A DNA stretch of 64,000 nucleotides from Bradyrhizobium sp. AZCC 1610 (GCF_036924515.1 NZ_JAZHRR010000001.1:6481001-6545000), one strand, 5' to 3'. Counted from the stretch's first letter, positions 36,876-46,758 are shown. The notes: a model not told the origin generated them from the letters alone. Program-made: numbers and translations.

Positions 36876-37205
36876 TCAGCTCCATTGGACGAAAGGGCTC
36901 GACAGACGTATCACACTACTGAGCTCGGGATACTGCGTGAGTAAATCGATCGGCGCTATGCCCGGTATCGCGATGATAGGCAAACTTGGGTCGTGCTCCC
37001 GCAGCATTCTAATAAGCTCGATGCCGCCCATGCCGTCCTGCAAGAAAATGTCGATGACAACCAACTCAAAATTCGAGTCCTCGAGCTCCTGCAAACCTGC
37101 CCCACCGCTTTCGGCCACGACGACCTCGAGCCCTTTAATGCGGAGAACCATAGCAAGGACCGAACGTAAGTGATTCTGATCATCAACAACGAAAACGTGG
37201 GACAT
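36876..37205 (-). CDS. Single-domain response regulator (receiver only)
   Basis: The protein has 109 residues from ATG 37205; an in-frame GTG at 37226 is possible. The receiver motifs are HVFVVDDQNHLR, D in LVVIDIFLQDGMGG, and GIELIRMLREHDPSLPIIAI. The usual lysine near the end of the domain is not evident (SSVIRLSSPFVQ), and the domain ends early. It may therefore be a weak or altered receiver. It has no output domain and no adjacent kinase. Confidence 0.75.
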   Translation of the reverse strand: MSHVFVVDDQNHLRSVLAMVLRIKGLEVVVAESGGAGLQELEDSNFELVVIDIFLQDGMGGIELIRMLREHDPSLPIIAIPGIAPIDLLTQYPELSSVIRLSSPFVQWS

Positions 37206-37581
37206 TTCATGTCCACTACTGATCACGGACGGCTCTCTTCAGCTCCCCAGAAGGGTTGGGCTGCCCCAAAGTATATGGTTCGTTTCTGCCAAGCCTGAGA
37301 CCTATGTATATCTGACGCGTCATTTACAGACCTCTGGCGTAAGGACGCCAATCCCCGTGCCTTCCATGCATCTGGTTTCGTGAAATTCGCCTGCGACTTT
37401 GGGGCATGCGGCAATGTTATGGAGCCGCACAAGCCCGTCAGACCGTCGAACGCGATCTGATGTTGCCCCTGCGATATTTCATTCGTGCCGGCAGATTGAT
37501 TCTTGCTATCATCTTATTACTGGGCGCAAAGGTTACTCGGCCATATAGGCATATTTCCTCGGCTACGTAGGTACACCCCAG
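37206..37581. other. Intergenic region, no supported gene
   Basis: This divergent region between the receiver gene and the AraC-family gene contains no recognised operator or coding frame. Confidence 0.45.
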
Positions 37582-38556
37582 ATGGATAAACTCTTTTCGA
37601 CGATGGATGTACATCCTCGAGACCGGTTTGACTATTGGCATGACGTTGCGTGCAGAAACATTGCGGGACATTCCTCAAAGCCGGCGTCCAAGCAGACTTT
37701 TGAAGCACAGATCGAAGGCGGGTCGATCGCAGATATGGGGCTTGTTCTTTTCGAGAATTCCTCCATGACAGTCACACGTACAGCGCTGCACATCGCGCAA
37801 TCGGAGAGCGATAGCCTTTTCGTTTGTCAGCAGGTCAGAGGCTCAGTCGCGATAGAGCAGAACGGCCGTCAAGTCATACTGCAAGCGGGCGACGTGACGC
37901 TCGTTGACCCGCTGTTACCTTATTTTGCAAGATTCTCGGACGTATCCAAGCTACTTGTGCTGAAGGTTCCTAGGGCCGATCTAAGAGCCCGCCTTGGGCA
38001 AACACGCGAGATGGTTGCAATTCCAATCTCGGCGTGCGATCCCCGGTTCGGTTCGACCTCATCGTTCGTAGCGATGTTGCCCGGAATTGCCGGCTCCATT
38101 CCGTGCGCTGCGGAAGAAATCGCCAGAGATCAAACACTCGATGTCATTGCATGGTCACTTCTGAACGCGGTGGGATTATCAAAACCGCGCGTTTCGTCCG
38201 CGCGGTCACTCGCGCTGCTCAACGTGCGCACAGCTATCGAATCAAGATTATGCAATCCAGCGCTGGATCCTCGAACAGTGGCCGAGGCCGCCGGAATTAG
38301 CGTTCGGTATGCCAACGCACTCCTCGGCGAGCAGAGCACCTCGATTACGCGCCTGATCCGAACCCGGCGACTTGTGAGATGTCGAATAGCGCTTGAAGAC
38401 CCTCTGCAAGGACATCGGACGATCAGCGACATCGCGTACGGCTGGGGATTTTCCGATATGACCCATTTCGGTAGAAGCTTCAAGGCTATGTACGGTGTCT
38501 CGCCCCAACACTACAGAAGTTTACACAAGAGTCCTCGTTCGGGCGCCCAAAGATGA
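37582..38556 (+). CDS. AraC-family transcriptional regulator
   Basis: The protein has 324 residues. The N-terminal part (about 1-190) resembles the AraC-binding-like domain of FeaR-type regulators (RFDYWHDVACR, DSLFVCQQVRGSVAIEQNGRQVILQAGDVTLVD). The C-terminal double helix-turn-helix at about 215-320 contains LDPRTVAEAAGISVRYANALL and RTISDIAYGWGFSDMTHFGRSFKAMYGVSPQHYR. It probably responds to a small aromatic or amine compound, but the target genes are not evident next to it. Confidence 0.9.
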   Translation: MDKLFSTMDVHPRDRFDYWHDVACRNIAGHSSKPASKQTFEAQIEGGSIADMGLVLFENSSMTVTRTALHIAQSESDSLFVCQQVRGSVAIEQNGRQVILQAGDVTLVDPLLPYFARFSDVSKLLVLKVPRADLRARLGQTREMVAIPISACDPRFGSTSSFVAMLPGIAGSIPCAAEEIARDQTLDVIAWSLLNAVGLSKPRVSSARSLALLNVRTAIESRLCNPALDPRTVAEAAGISVRYANALLGEQSTSITRLIRTRRLVRCRIALEDPLQGHRTISDIAYGWGFSDMTHFGRSFKAMYGVSPQHYRSLHKSPRSGAQR

Positions 38557-39067
38557 AGACTATCTTGTTTCTCTCTCGCACGCATATCGGATACTGCCGA
38601 CAAGTAATCCGTGGCGCGTTCAATACGGCCGAAGGATGGGCACGCGATGGATGTTCGCGCCGCCCTCCTCGAAGGCGAGCCGCAACGCCGGCGGCTCTGA
38701 GATGTCGTTCATAAAGCCGAGGCGCAACGGGACATCTCCGGTGAGAAAGCGTCGCCACGATCACAATCGCAGACGGCAGTTGAGGTTGCGTCTCGCATTG
38801 CGGCGCCATCGCCGGTTCAAGAGCTGCCCGATCGACCTCCCCCGTCAGGCCCGCATCCGTGTCGCCTTGCTCCGCGGCACGCGTGCTAACCCTTCCAAGT
38901 TGGCGATCGGACGCGGGCAGCGCGATGGTCAGAAGAGAGTGGACACAGCACGCCTCCATCCGGGTGATTTCACGTCCTGCTTCCCTCCATTCGCAAATCC
39001 AAGAAACTGCGGGCGGACGCGAACTCTAAGTTCAAGATTATCGCTACCAGGGTTGCCGGTGGTCAGT
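38557..39067. other. No supported gene
   Basis: Overlapping frames on both strands (38495-39076 plus, 38486-38959 minus) have skewed Arg or Cys content and no motifs. One minus frame contains a protein-like stretch (LRLGFMNDISEPPALRLAFEEGG) that I could not assign. Confidence 0.4.
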
Positions 39068-39898
39068 TCAACGTGACATCAGGGTTGGAGCAACCGTCGA
39101 TTCGAGAATGTCGCGCGTCGCGCCACCTAGAACGAACTCGCGAAGCCGCGAATGCCCATAGCCACCCATAACAATTAGATCTGCCGAGTGCTGCGCCGCA
39201 TGAGAACGAATCCTGAGTGACACGTCTTGGCCGTGAGCGACAATATTCCTCACTTCGACGATCACATCATGCCGGGCAAGATGATGTGCTATACACAGTC
39301 CGGCCGTGCTGTCATTCGCTCTCCCATCAGTCGCAACGGTTACTACTTCAACCTGTTTGGCGCATCTCAGGAATGGCATCGCGTCGGCTATCGCGCGCGC
39401 GGCGTTGTGGCTGCCGTCCCAGCAAACAAGAACCCGGTCAAACTTGACTGCGCCTTCCATGAAATAGGGAACGAGCAAGATTGGGCGACCGGATCCCAGC
39501 AAGGCTGCCTCGATCATCACCTCCTCCGACCGCTCGTCCTCCGGGTCAGCCTGAGGAAGGATTGTCAAATCGAACCTCCGCGCTGCGCGTGCAAGGAGTT
39601 CAGGAAGGCTGACCGCTCCCGCGTTGAGAATCATCGATTCAGCGGAGAGGCCTTCTCGCTGGCACGTTTCCTCGAACCGGGCTTTGGCAGCTTCAGCGGC
39701 AGCTTCCACTTCTCGACGATAATCATCCAGAACAATCGTCGGAGCCCAGTCAAACAACGCTCCAGAGCTGGCCACGTCTTGCACAAATGCAATGCCCGTG
39801 AGGTGCGCATTGAAAGTTCTGGCGACTGTTGCGGCGTAGTCCACCGCGAAGGACGGCGTATCGCCCGCCGGAAGGGTCACCAGAATGTCCTTGATCAC
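39068..39898 (-). CDS. Universal stress protein, two Usp domains
   Basis: About 276 residues from GTG 39898, which follows GGAGAG (39904 is an alternative; the frame is open to 39976). Two UspA-like domains lie in tandem. The second ends with the nucleotide-binding-type motif GGYGHSRLREFVLGGATRDIL, while the first half is less canonical (ILPQADPEDERSEEVMIEAALLGSGRPILLVP). Usp proteins help cells survive starvation and oxygen or redox stress. This gene stands alone. It is one of three Usp genes in the window. Confidence 0.85.
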   Translation of the reverse strand: MIKDILVTLPAGDTPSFAVDYAATVARTFNAHLTGIAFVQDVASSGALFDWAPTIVLDDYRREVEAAAEAAKARFEETCQREGLSAESMILNAGAVSLPELLARAARRFDLTILPQADPEDERSEEVMIEAALLGSGRPILLVPYFMEGAVKFDRVLVCWDGSHNAARAIADAMPFLRCAKQVEVVTVATDGRANDSTAGLCIAHHLARHDVIVEVRNIVAHGQDVSLRIRSHAAQHSADLIVMGGYGHSRLREFVLGGATRDILESTVAPTLMSR

Positions 39899-40213
39899 AA
39901 TCACTCTCCACTTGTCACCGCGTATGCCGCTTCGCTTTAAGATCGTCTCGGCAGCACTTGAGGATCCATCTTGCAAGGACGTTAGACAAACGAATTCTAT
40001 TGACGCTTGAATACATTTTTGCGGTTGGATGAGAATGGAGTGCCTTGTGTGACACCTTTCGGTCTGCGCACGGGCTCGGATCCCTTTAACGATGGCTTCA
40101 ACCGCTACCGTGCGTGCGACGCAAAGCGGAGCATCGTTGACGCGGAATCGGAGGCGTCTGCCGGCTCCTTTGCCACGTCGGCGCGGCTGATTTGTAGAGC
40201 TCGTAGAATTGAT
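39899..40213. other. Intergenic region, no supported gene
   Basis: A plus-strand frame (40007-40231) has no ribosome site and overlaps the oxidase gene end. Nothing else was recognised. Confidence 0.4.
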
Positions 40214-41827
40214 CTATTCAATTCGGGGTAAGATCTCAAATTGATGAAACGGTGGCGGCGAAGATAACGTCCACTCCAGCGTGGTTGCGCCAGGTCCCCA
40301 CGGATTGTCCGCAGCCCTCTCCTTCCGTACGAAGGCATAAACCATGCCCACGAAGAACGCGATCAGACCGGCTGCGGAGACATAGGACCCCATCGAGGCA
40401 ATCTGGTTCAAGCCTACAAATGCGTCGGGATAATCTGCAACTCGTCGCGGCATTCCCGACAATCCGAGGAAATGCATCGGAAAAAACGCAAGGTTGACGC
40501 CGACAAAGGTCAGCCAGAAGTGCAGTTTGCCGAGGGCTTCCGAGTACATGTATCCAGTCATTTTCGGGAACCAATAATACCAACCTGCGAAGATCGCGAA
40601 TACGGCGCCAAGCGACAGTACATAATGGAAATGCGCAACTACGTAGTAAGTGTCCTGCAACGTCCGGTCGATGCCCGGATTGGCGAGCACAACACCGGTG
40701 ACACCGCCGACCGTAAACACGAAGATGAATCCGATCGCCCACAGCATCGGCGTTCGAAATGTTATGGAGCCGCCCCACATGGTTGCTATCCAGGAAAAGA
40801 TCTTTATGCCAGTTGGAACTGCGATCACCATGCTGGCCAACGCGAAATACGCCTGGGCGGTGCTTGACATCCCGACCGTGTACATATGATGGGCCCAGAC
40901 GAGAAATCCGATAAATCCGATCGCAACCAGTGCATAGACCATTCCGAGATAGCCGAAGATCGGCTTGCGGCTGAATGTGGAAACGACGTGGCTGACGATG
41001 CCGAAGCCCGGCAGAATCATGATGTAAACCTCGGGATGACCGAAGAACCAGAAAAGATGTTGATACAATACCGGATCTCCGCCGCCCTCCGCCGCGAAAA
41101 ACGTCGTTCCAAAATTGCGGTCGGTGAGAAGCATGGTAATGGCGCCGGCGAGCACAGGCAGCGACAGCAACAACAGGAAGGCCGTCACGAGGACCGACCA
41201 GGCGAATAACGGCATTTTATGCAGGCTCATACCCGGCGCCCGCATATTGAATATGGTGGTGATGAAATTGATCGAGCCGAGGATCGAAGACGCACCCGCG
41301 ATATGCATCGACAGGATTACGAAATCGACGGCCGGTCCCGGATGGCCCGAGGTCGACAACGGCGCGTACAGCGTCCAACCGGTACCGGCGCCGCTCGAGC
41401 CGGGCTCGCCTTCGACGAACATCGAGATAATGAGCAGTGCAAATGATGCAGGCAGTAGCCAAAACGATATGTTGTTCATGCGCGGAAACGCCATGTCCGG
41501 CGCGCCGATCATCAGCGGCACCATCCAATTGCCAAATCCACCCATCATCGCCGGCATGAGCGTGAAAAAGATCATGATCAGGCCGTGGCCGGTTACAAAT
41601 ACATTGTAGGTATTCGTGTTCGTGAAAATCTGGAGGCCCGGCTGCTGCAATTCCATCCGAATTACAACTGAAATGATTCCACCGATCAGACCTGCGCAGA
41701 TAGCAAACACGAAGTACATCGTGCCAATGTCTTTGTGGTTGGTTGAGTAAAGATAGCGGCGCCAGCCGCTCGGATATGCGTGACCTCTCTCGGGCGCGTC
41801 GCTAACTCTCGACATAGTCGGCATCAC
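40214..41827 (-). CDS. ctaD: Cytochrome c oxidase subunit I (aa3 type), orphan
   Basis: The protein has up to 537 residues with twelve membrane helices. Heme a ligands are H81 (TGHGLIM) and H401. Heme a3 is bound by H399 (VVAHFHY). CuB is bound by H264, with the cross-linked Y268 in FGHPEVY, and by H313/H314 (WAHHMYT). E266 and K342 (TGIK) mark the D and K proton paths, so it is an A1-type oxidase subunit. It reduces oxygen and pumps protons. No subunit II, III or assembly gene is adjacent, so it depends on partners encoded elsewhere. CycM at 9180-9779 is a plausible electron donor. Starts at 41827, 41824 or 41815 are all possible. Confidence 0.96.
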   Translation of the reverse strand: MMPTMSRVSDAPERGHAYPSGWRRYLYSTNHKDIGTMYFVFAICAGLIGGIISVVIRMELQQPGLQIFTNTNTYNVFVTGHGLIMIFFTLMPAMMGGFGNWMVPLMIGAPDMAFPRMNNISFWLLPASFALLIISMFVEGEPGSSGAGTGWTLYAPLSTSGHPGPAVDFVILSMHIAGASSILGSINFITTIFNMRAPGMSLHKMPLFAWSVLVTAFLLLLSLPVLAGAITMLLTDRNFGTTFFAAEGGGDPVLYQHLFWFFGHPEVYIMILPGFGIVSHVVSTFSRKPIFGYLGMVYALVAIGFIGFLVWAHHMYTVGMSSTAQAYFALASMVIAVPTGIKIFSWIATMWGGSITFRTPMLWAIGFIFVFTVGGVTGVVLANPGIDRTLQDTYYVVAHFHYVLSLGAVFAIFAGWYYWFPKMTGYMYSEALGKLHFWLTFVGVNLAFFPMHFLGLSGMPRRVADYPDAFVGLNQIASMGSYVSAAGLIAFFVGMVYAFVRKERAADNPWGPGATTLEWTLSSPPPFHQFEILPRIE

Positions 41828-42168
41828 TAGCTCCGATCAAGCAGCTCACCCGCGAGTGATACAAGCGCCGAATGCTCCCGTGGCCTTCGACATCCGCCAC
41901 ATCTGCTATTGTGTCTCATCGGAGGATGCAGGCGACAATCGAATTTTATTATTGTTTGAGTGCATGTTTCTTGATCAATCAACCGCCAGCGCCGTGATTG
42001 CCGTTTACTCGCCCTCTCCATCGCTGAGCACGCTTTCCTCGTTCGAAATCGTAACGGACTCTCCCAATCGACACCGCTGCCTTGGATGTCCGGAGGCCCG
42101 AATGATGGAGCTGGACCCAACAATTCAGCACGGACGATCCTTGGTGTAGCCGTTCGCCTATCTTCTGC
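41828..42168. other. Intergenic region, no supported gene
   Basis: This region upstream of the oxidase gene contains the plus frame 41856-42149, which has no motif. A TTGATCAATCAA run at 41971-41982 resembles half-sites of Fnr-type boxes, but the spacing is wrong. Confidence 0.4.
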
Positions 42169-42372
42169 CTACGACGGCCAAGAAGGCTTCGAATATCTAG
42201 GGGTCACCACCGGATACATCTCGTGGATCTTCCGGAACTCGCGTGCGACCTCTCCATAGCCGGCTGCATCAAGGAAGTCGCAAAGAACCGTCTCGGCGTT
42301 CGCGTGCACGTTGGAGCCTTCACCGTTCCGTTGCAGCGATCTAAGTTCATCAATCGCGTCTTCCTTGGTCAT
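42169..42372 (-). CDS. Small hypothetical protein
   Basis: The protein has 67 residues from ATG 42372 (MTKEDAIDELRSLQRNGEG). It is mostly helical and acidic (VLCDFLDAAGYGEVAREFRKIHEMYP). The composition is convincing for a real gene, but I do not recognise the family. It lies between the oxidase upstream region and the livF remnant. Confidence 0.5.
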   Translation of the reverse strand: MTKEDAIDELRSLQRNGEGSNVHANAETVLCDFLDAAGYGEVAREFRKIHEMYPVVTPRYSKPSWPS

Positions 42373-42456
42373 GGCATGCTCGACTTTAAGCGGAACTAGC
42401 AACTCAACCTGCCTTCCTTCCGACTTGATACGAAACTGTGTCCTCGCGGCCGGTTA

Positions 42457-42850
42457 TCACATAGGACAGACGCTACTCTCGACGGTTTTTCCGTCATTAG
42501 CTGACGTCTCAACGAGTCCGAGATAGGCACGCCGGACTTCAGGATCGTCTATGAGTTTCTTGGTGGACCCGCTACGAACGATATGACCGGTTTCCATGAC
42601 GTAACCTCGATCGGCAATCGACAGAGCCAGATTGACGTCCTGTTCAACCAATAAAATCGTCACGCCCTCGCAACGGATCGTTGCCAGCGCATCCATCACT
42701 GTTCCACGACGACGGGCGCCAGTCCCAAACTCATCTCGTCGATCATCAGCAGGATTGGAGCCGCCATCAATCCGCGAGCCATCGCGCACATCCGCTGTTC
42801 GTACATTCTATCTAGGTCGCGGATTATCGCGAGTTTGTCATCACGTATGA
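42457..42850 (-). pseudogene. livF: livF (branched-chain amino acid ABC ATPase) remnant
   Basis: Two frames together give the C-terminal half of LivF. One has [21 protein letters not shown] and then [11 protein letters not shown] (Walker B and D-loop region; the glutamate after the aspartate is kept), interrupted by a stop. The other has EGVTILLVEQDVNLALSIADRGYVMETG (H-loop region with Gln-Asp) and IDDPEVRRAYLGL. The Walker A half is absent. It is non-functional. It may be left from the same transport locus as the orphan binding protein at 23.5 kb, but this is inference. Confidence 0.8.
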
Positions 42851-42884
42851 AGGCGCCCATCAGCAGAGGTTTTCAACATGAAGT

Positions 42885-43367
42885 TTATCCTTTACCCCGC
42901 GCCTTCCGTTGCTGAATCGGCGTGACGTTACTCGCCCCTTGCTCGGACTTTACGGCTACGAGCACGCTGCATGGCGGTTGATGCAAGATTGATTCGCCGA
43001 CCGACCCGTTCAACCAACGCGCAAGCGTCCCTTGATCCCGATGACCAACGACGATCAGATCCGCGCTTATGTCTGTTGCGGACAGAATTATCTGTTCCGC
43101 TGGCTTGCCATACTTGAGTTCGCTGGTTGCAGTGCATCCAGCGCGTCGCAACCGCTTCACGCCCTCGTCAAGTACGGTCTGGACTACAAAACGCTGATTG
43201 TCGGGAATGAAAGACATTGCCTCAACGATGAGCATGCTTTCGGACGGGTCTATGATCGCAAGAAGATGAACTGTCGCACCACATGCTAATGCTAAGTTTT
43301 CGGCTTGAACCAGTGCTTCGCGGCCATCGGGTGAACCGTCGAAAGCTAGGAGAATTTTTTGATACAT
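42885..43367 (-). CDS. Universal stress protein, single domain
   Basis: The protein has 160 residues from ATG 43367, preceded by GGGAGATC (the frame extends further but without need). The start YQKILLAFDGSPDGREALVQAENLA and the C-terminal ADLIVVGHRDQGTLARWLNGSVGESILHQPPCSVLVA are UspA hallmarks with a nucleotide-binding-type motif. A short basic tail follows. It likely supports survival in stress. It is separate from the other Usp genes at 39068 and 54421. Confidence 0.9.
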   Translation of the reverse strand: MYQKILLAFDGSPDGREALVQAENLALACGATVHLLAIIDPSESMLIVEAMSFIPDNQRFVVQTVLDEGVKRLRRAGCTATSELKYGKPAEQIILSATDISADLIVVGHRDQGTLARWLNGSVGESILHQPPCSVLVAVKSEQGASNVTPIQQRKARGKG

Positions 43368-43525
43368 GCGGGATCTCCCTTTTGTAGGTTGGTACGCTGA
43401 GCTCATAATCGGCGCATTTGGCTGCCGATATCTGAGGCTCCGCCCTGCATCGGCGACAACGGAGTCACGCTCACTCACGGGCTTGGCGTCGAAACGGACG
43501 CTTGAAGGAGCTGTTGCGCGCTGTG

Positions 43526-43729
43526 CTAGAGTCGCCTGCTGTAAGGGCGAATGGGTATTAGCGCCGGCCGCAAGCGTCCTTCATCGATAGATCCAGGCCG
43601 TAAGAGCGATGCCCGTTCGTTGTCGAGACTTTCGGGACTAACCAAAAGCAAACGGGCGTCCATGACCCGCCTTAGCGTTCTGAGCAGAGAAGTCACCAGT
43701 TCAAATCTCCGAAATGATTTCTTCGTCAT
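43526..43729 (-). CDS. Small basic hypothetical protein
   Basis: The protein has 67 residues from ATG 43729, which has GGAGG 6 bases before it. It is rich in Arg and Leu (SFRRFELVTSLLRTLRRVMDARLLLVS). I recognise no family. The good ribosome site is the main support. Confidence 0.4.
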   Translation of the reverse strand: MTKKSFRRFELVTSLLRTLRRVMDARLLLVSPESLDNERASLLRPGSIDEGRLRPALIPIRPYSRRL

Positions 43730-43863
43730 CTGGTCCTCCACTATGCGCCTCGCCGGTGCAACGACCGGCGCGCTAGCGTTGCCGTCAACGTATGCCCGCG
43801 ATCAATTTTGACAAACGAAAAGTATCGTCACTTATTATCGATTTTATTGAGGTAAGGTCTCGC

Positions 43864-44115
43864 ATGGACCCAGATCCGGCAAGGTTCGGGCCGTCATCAC
43901 GAGTGGACACTTCGTTAGCGCGGCCGACCGGATTCACGTCAGCCTGTGACGGTCAGCGCGCGCATCCGCACGCTCGAAGACCAACTTGGATGCACACTCT
44001 TTGTCCCGAACAAGGCTGGCACAATGTCCGGAGCAAAGGCTGGCACAACGCCCCTGCCGGCCGAAAATATCAAGGCAAGCCGCTACGCTCGTTCGAACGA
44101 TAGAACAGGAGCGCA
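43864..44115 (+). pseudogene. LysR-family regulator N-terminal remnant
   Basis: From ATG 43864 the frame starts MDPDPAR and then shifts. AVITSGHFVSAADRIHVS appears in a second frame that ends in TGA. VSARIRTLEDQLGCTLFVPNKAG then follows in another. Together these are the helix-turn-helix of a LysR regulator. The effector domain is not recognisable after about 44115. A second remnant of the same LysR type lies at 58633-59030. Confidence 0.75.
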
Positions 44116-44244
44116 ATGATGTTGGAAGGCTTCAGTGGTACGCTGGTTGTTGTGGACGAATTGGCCAGTGGCTTCAGCTGGATGCGCGAAGCCAGGCCGA
44201 AGATAGCCGCACCGCTGCTTGAAGACCCCTCGCGCAGCCTTGCA

Positions 44245-44696
44245 TGATCTATCACGGTTCGCTTTATCTGGCCGGACAGTACGCCAGCGTGATTTACAAG
44301 TAACTGTTCGACTTCCGCACAGGCGTCCGGACCAACGCTGTGATGTCTCCGTTGGCGTCGATCTGACGGATCAGGAAATCACCGACATCGCGACCTGCTA
44401 CGCCTATCTGCCCAGGCTGCCGGCCTATCACCCGACACCGCGAGTTCCGAAGCCGCGCATCGTGATCTGCGGAGCACCGCTACGGGGCATCGCGCCCTGC
44501 GGGTCCTGCCACGGCGGCCCGGACAACAAGGTTGGCAGCCCATAGTAGGAGGGTCAGTCGGCAGCCTATATGAAAGACCAGCTTCTGGCCTTCTCGTCGG
44601 GCCAACGCCGCAACGACATCACCCAACAGATGCGCAGCATCGCGTGCGATGAGGCCGCTGCAGATCGAGAAGCAGCGGCCCACTACGCATCGTAGC
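44245..44696 (+). pseudogene. Cytochrome c (c4/c553-like) remnant
   Basis: The pieces are: GQYASVIYK, a stop, LFDFRTGVRTNAVMSPLA; then in the next frame LTDQEITDIATCYAYLPRL and the heme site CGSCHGG with DNKVGSP; then two in-frame stops followed by EGQSAAYMKDQLLAFSSGQRRNDITQQM. This is the layout of a di-domain class I cytochrome c, with the second-domain heme site kept. Frameshift and stops make it non-functional. Confidence 0.82.
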
Positions 44697-45125
44697 AGCC
44701 GGAGATCGTGAAAGCGACGGACCAACAGATCGACGCAAGTCTCGTCGGGGGCCGCTACTGCACACGACCGCCGTCGGTTTTGCAAAGGAACCGGGTCGCG
44801 TAGCCTTGCGAACCGTCCGACGCCCTGTTTTCATTGTTGCCGACCGGGCGCGCTGCAATGCGATTCTAGCGCGCAGCTCCTAAGCTGCACTCGCCGCCCG
44901 GCGAAGGTCATGGCCGAGCAGTCCGCGCGATTGTCATGGAATGGATCTGACACGCCAACGGCGACCAGGAAGGGCCCGCCTGGCGCATCATCACATGAGC
45001 AACTGCGTGACGTAAACGAGGCCAATCAGCCCTATTGTAGTGCAAATCACAATCAGAATAGCATGTTCAGACCGATTGTCGCGCATACCGGATCCCTTCT
45101 TCCTGCTGTGAAACGCGGAGAACGG
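44697..45125. other. No supported gene
   Basis: Shadow frames only. This region separates the cytochrome remnant from the Rnk-like genes. Confidence 0.45.
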
Positions 45126-45506
45126 TCAATTTTCCCGTTTCATACCTGGCGTCTGGAATTCGATCGCCTGTCCGACCGACAGGCCGATGAGCGCCGCGCC
45201 GAGGGGAGTAAGGACCGAGATCCGCCCATGCATGTCGGCATCGTGCGGATACACCAACACCAAATGCCGGACCTCGCCGGTCTTGTCGTCGCGGTAACTG
45301 ACCTGGGATCCCATTCGAACCACACTCCGCAGATCGCTATCATCTTGCACCACGCTGGCGCGGTCCAACTCGTGCGCCAAGAAGTTCACAACGCGCGGGA
45401 TAAAGTCCATTTTAGAGTTCGCAAGCGTTCTCAATCGACGCATCTCGTCGCCTGTAACGTGGATGGGCGGTAGTTGGGATTTAGTCCTTCGCTTATTCTG
45501 GCTCAT
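45126..45506 (-). CDS. Rnk/GreA-GreB C-terminal-family protein (copy A)
   Basis: The protein has 126 residues from ATG 45506, after GAAGGAGACC. A helical N-terminal part (about 20-60) is followed by the GreA/GreB/Rnk FKBP-like C-terminal domain: VVRMGSQVSYRDDKTGEVRHLVLVYPHDADMHGRISVLTPLGAALIGLSVGQAIEF. This matches Rnk (regulator of nucleoside diphosphate kinase), which binds RNA polymerase in the secondary channel region without the long coiled-coil of GreA. It begins 15 bases after copy B, so the two form an operon. The locus is duplicated at 53148-54420. Confidence 0.88.
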   Translation of the reverse strand: MSQNKRRTKSQLPPIHVTGDEMRRLRTLANSKMDFIPRVVNFLAHELDRASVVQDDSDLRSVVRMGSQVSYRDDKTGEVRHLVLVYPHDADMHGRISVLTPLGAALIGLSVGQAIEFQTPGMKREN

Positions 45507-45521
45507 TGCGGTCTCCTTCAA

Positions 45522-45992
45522 TCAGGCGGCGGTGGGCCCTGGATCGTCATCAATTGAGGCATTGTCGACGGACTTGGCCGCTCGGACCAGCGGCACAACA
45601 TTGGACTCGGGTCCCGTGACGCTTTCGATCCTGACCACGTTCATGCAGCCCGCGACGAAGTATGGCATCTGGTCACCGACATGAAGGCCGATCAATGCAG
45701 CCCCCAAGGGCGATAGAACGGATATCTGGGCAAGGTCGGACGTGCAGTCCTCTGGCCAGACTAACTGCACCGTCTTTCGCGCGACACCCCAATTTGTCCC
45801 ATACGTGATCCAGGATCCGATCGTTATGATCGATTGGATATCGCGGGCATCGTCCGGAATAATCTCCGCGCGATTGATCTCGACCATCAGGAACATCGCA
45901 CTCGCGTCCCCTCGTTGTGCGGCAACGCGCGCTAGTTGCTCAAGACGAGGATACTCGGAGGCGGAAAGGACGATCTTGGGAAGAGGCAGCAC
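45522..45992 (-). CDS. Rnk/GreA-GreB C-terminal-family protein (copy B)
   Basis: The protein has 156 residues from GTG 45992, which follows AAGGAGTGCGCC. The N-terminal helical part includes LPKIVLSASEYPRLEQLARVAAQRGDAS. The C-terminal Rnk-like domain has TIGSWITYGTNWGVARKTVQLVWPED, SDLAQISVLSPLGAALIGLHVGDQMPYFV, and then an extended acidic tail (DNASIDDDPGPTAA). It lies directly upstream of copy A in the same operon. The family regulates transcription elongation or nucleotide pools; the exact role of this paralogue is not known. Confidence 0.85.
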   Translation of the reverse strand: MLPLPKIVLSASEYPRLEQLARVAAQRGDASAMFLMVEINRAEIIPDDARDIQSIITIGSWITYGTNWGVARKTVQLVWPEDCTSDLAQISVLSPLGAALIGLHVGDQMPYFVAGCMNVVRIESVTGPESNVVPLVRAAKSVDNASIDDDPGPTAA

Positions 45993-46379
45993 GGCGCACT
46001 CCTTCTGCTCAAGGCGAGTCGGGCTCCTGTAGGGAAGCCACAAAACCAAACTGTTGTTGAGAAGAGAGCCCGGACGGCGCGATCGACCGTCCGGCTAAAC
46101 GCGTGCTTGCAAGCGACCGGCGTGTGGACAGAGCCGCGCGATGCGCGGATCGATGTCAAAGAAAGTCGTCATGACATCAACATAGTCCCAGATCGCGTTG
46201 CCAACATTGCGGCGAAAGCGCGCACTGTTCAATGTTCACGCCTGCCCCGCCGGCTGTCCTATGCTGTCAAAGTGGCGGGCAATTTGACGCCAAAGTGAGC
46301 CGAAATTCTGCGGACCGGGGTTATAGTCTTCAACTTATCGCTCACATCCCCGGAGCTTCGGAACAATGAGGGGCTTTTT

Positions 46380-46550
46380 ATGAAACGCGACGCCGCCCCA
46401 CGTTTTAGCGAAGAGGACACCCGGCCGGTCGAGACGAGCGGTTGGCGAGTGATCGGGTTGTGGGCGTTCTACGTTTTGCTCAGTGCTCTCACAGTCGCAC
46501 TTTCGGCTGCGATTGGTACGCTACCACACTGGGTCTGGCCAGCTCATTAA
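46380..46550 (+). CDS. Small membrane protein upstream of Mrp operon
   Basis: The protein has 56 residues: a polar start KRDAAPRFSEEDTRPVETSG, then one strong membrane helix (about 24-47) ending in LPHWVWPAH. GAGGGG precedes ATG 46380. It is transcribed away from the Rnk-like pair and toward mrpA, 200 bases further on. The duplicate locus has a decayed counterpart near 54340-54420, where wording like VIxLxAxYVLLS is still visible. It could be an accessory subunit or leader gene of the antiporter operon, which is inference from position only. Confidence 0.6.
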   Translation: MKRDAAPRFSEEDTRPVETSGWRVIGLWAFYVLLSALTVALSAAIGTLPHWVWPAH

Positions 46551-46758
46551 TCGGATCGGATTGCGGCTGGAACGACACATTAATCGACAGTATTCTCAAG
46601 AGTTCCGGGACAGATAACCGCGGCTTGCGGGTCGCGGCGAATTCGCACGATCGTTCAGCGCGAAACTTTAAATCTGGCAGTGGAGATATCCAGCTATGCA
46701 ATTATCGATGACGGAGACTAATCTCCCGGAACCTCCCAGTAAGGGGTAACGAACGCAA

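Larger units (their letters stand above)
45126..46500. repeat. Left copy of a direct duplication flanking the Mrp operon
   Basis: The region from the copy A stop, through copy B, the roughly 390-base spacer and the start of the small membrane gene, matches 53148-54420 in the same orientation. Shared runs include aggcagcacggcgcactcc, gccgcgcgatgcgcggatc and attgcggcgaaa in the same order. The two copies have diverged by many substitutions and small indels. Confidence 0.75.

Noticed and set aside
38486..38959. 157-codon minus-strand frame between the AraC and Usp genes
   Set aside because: Cys/Arg-rich, no motif, with conflicting frames; an alternative frame looked faintly protein-like but could not be assigned.
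41971..41982. TTGATCAATCAA upstream of the oxidase gene, similar to Fnr half-sites
   Set aside because: Only two bases separate the halves instead of four, so it is not a proper Fnr box.
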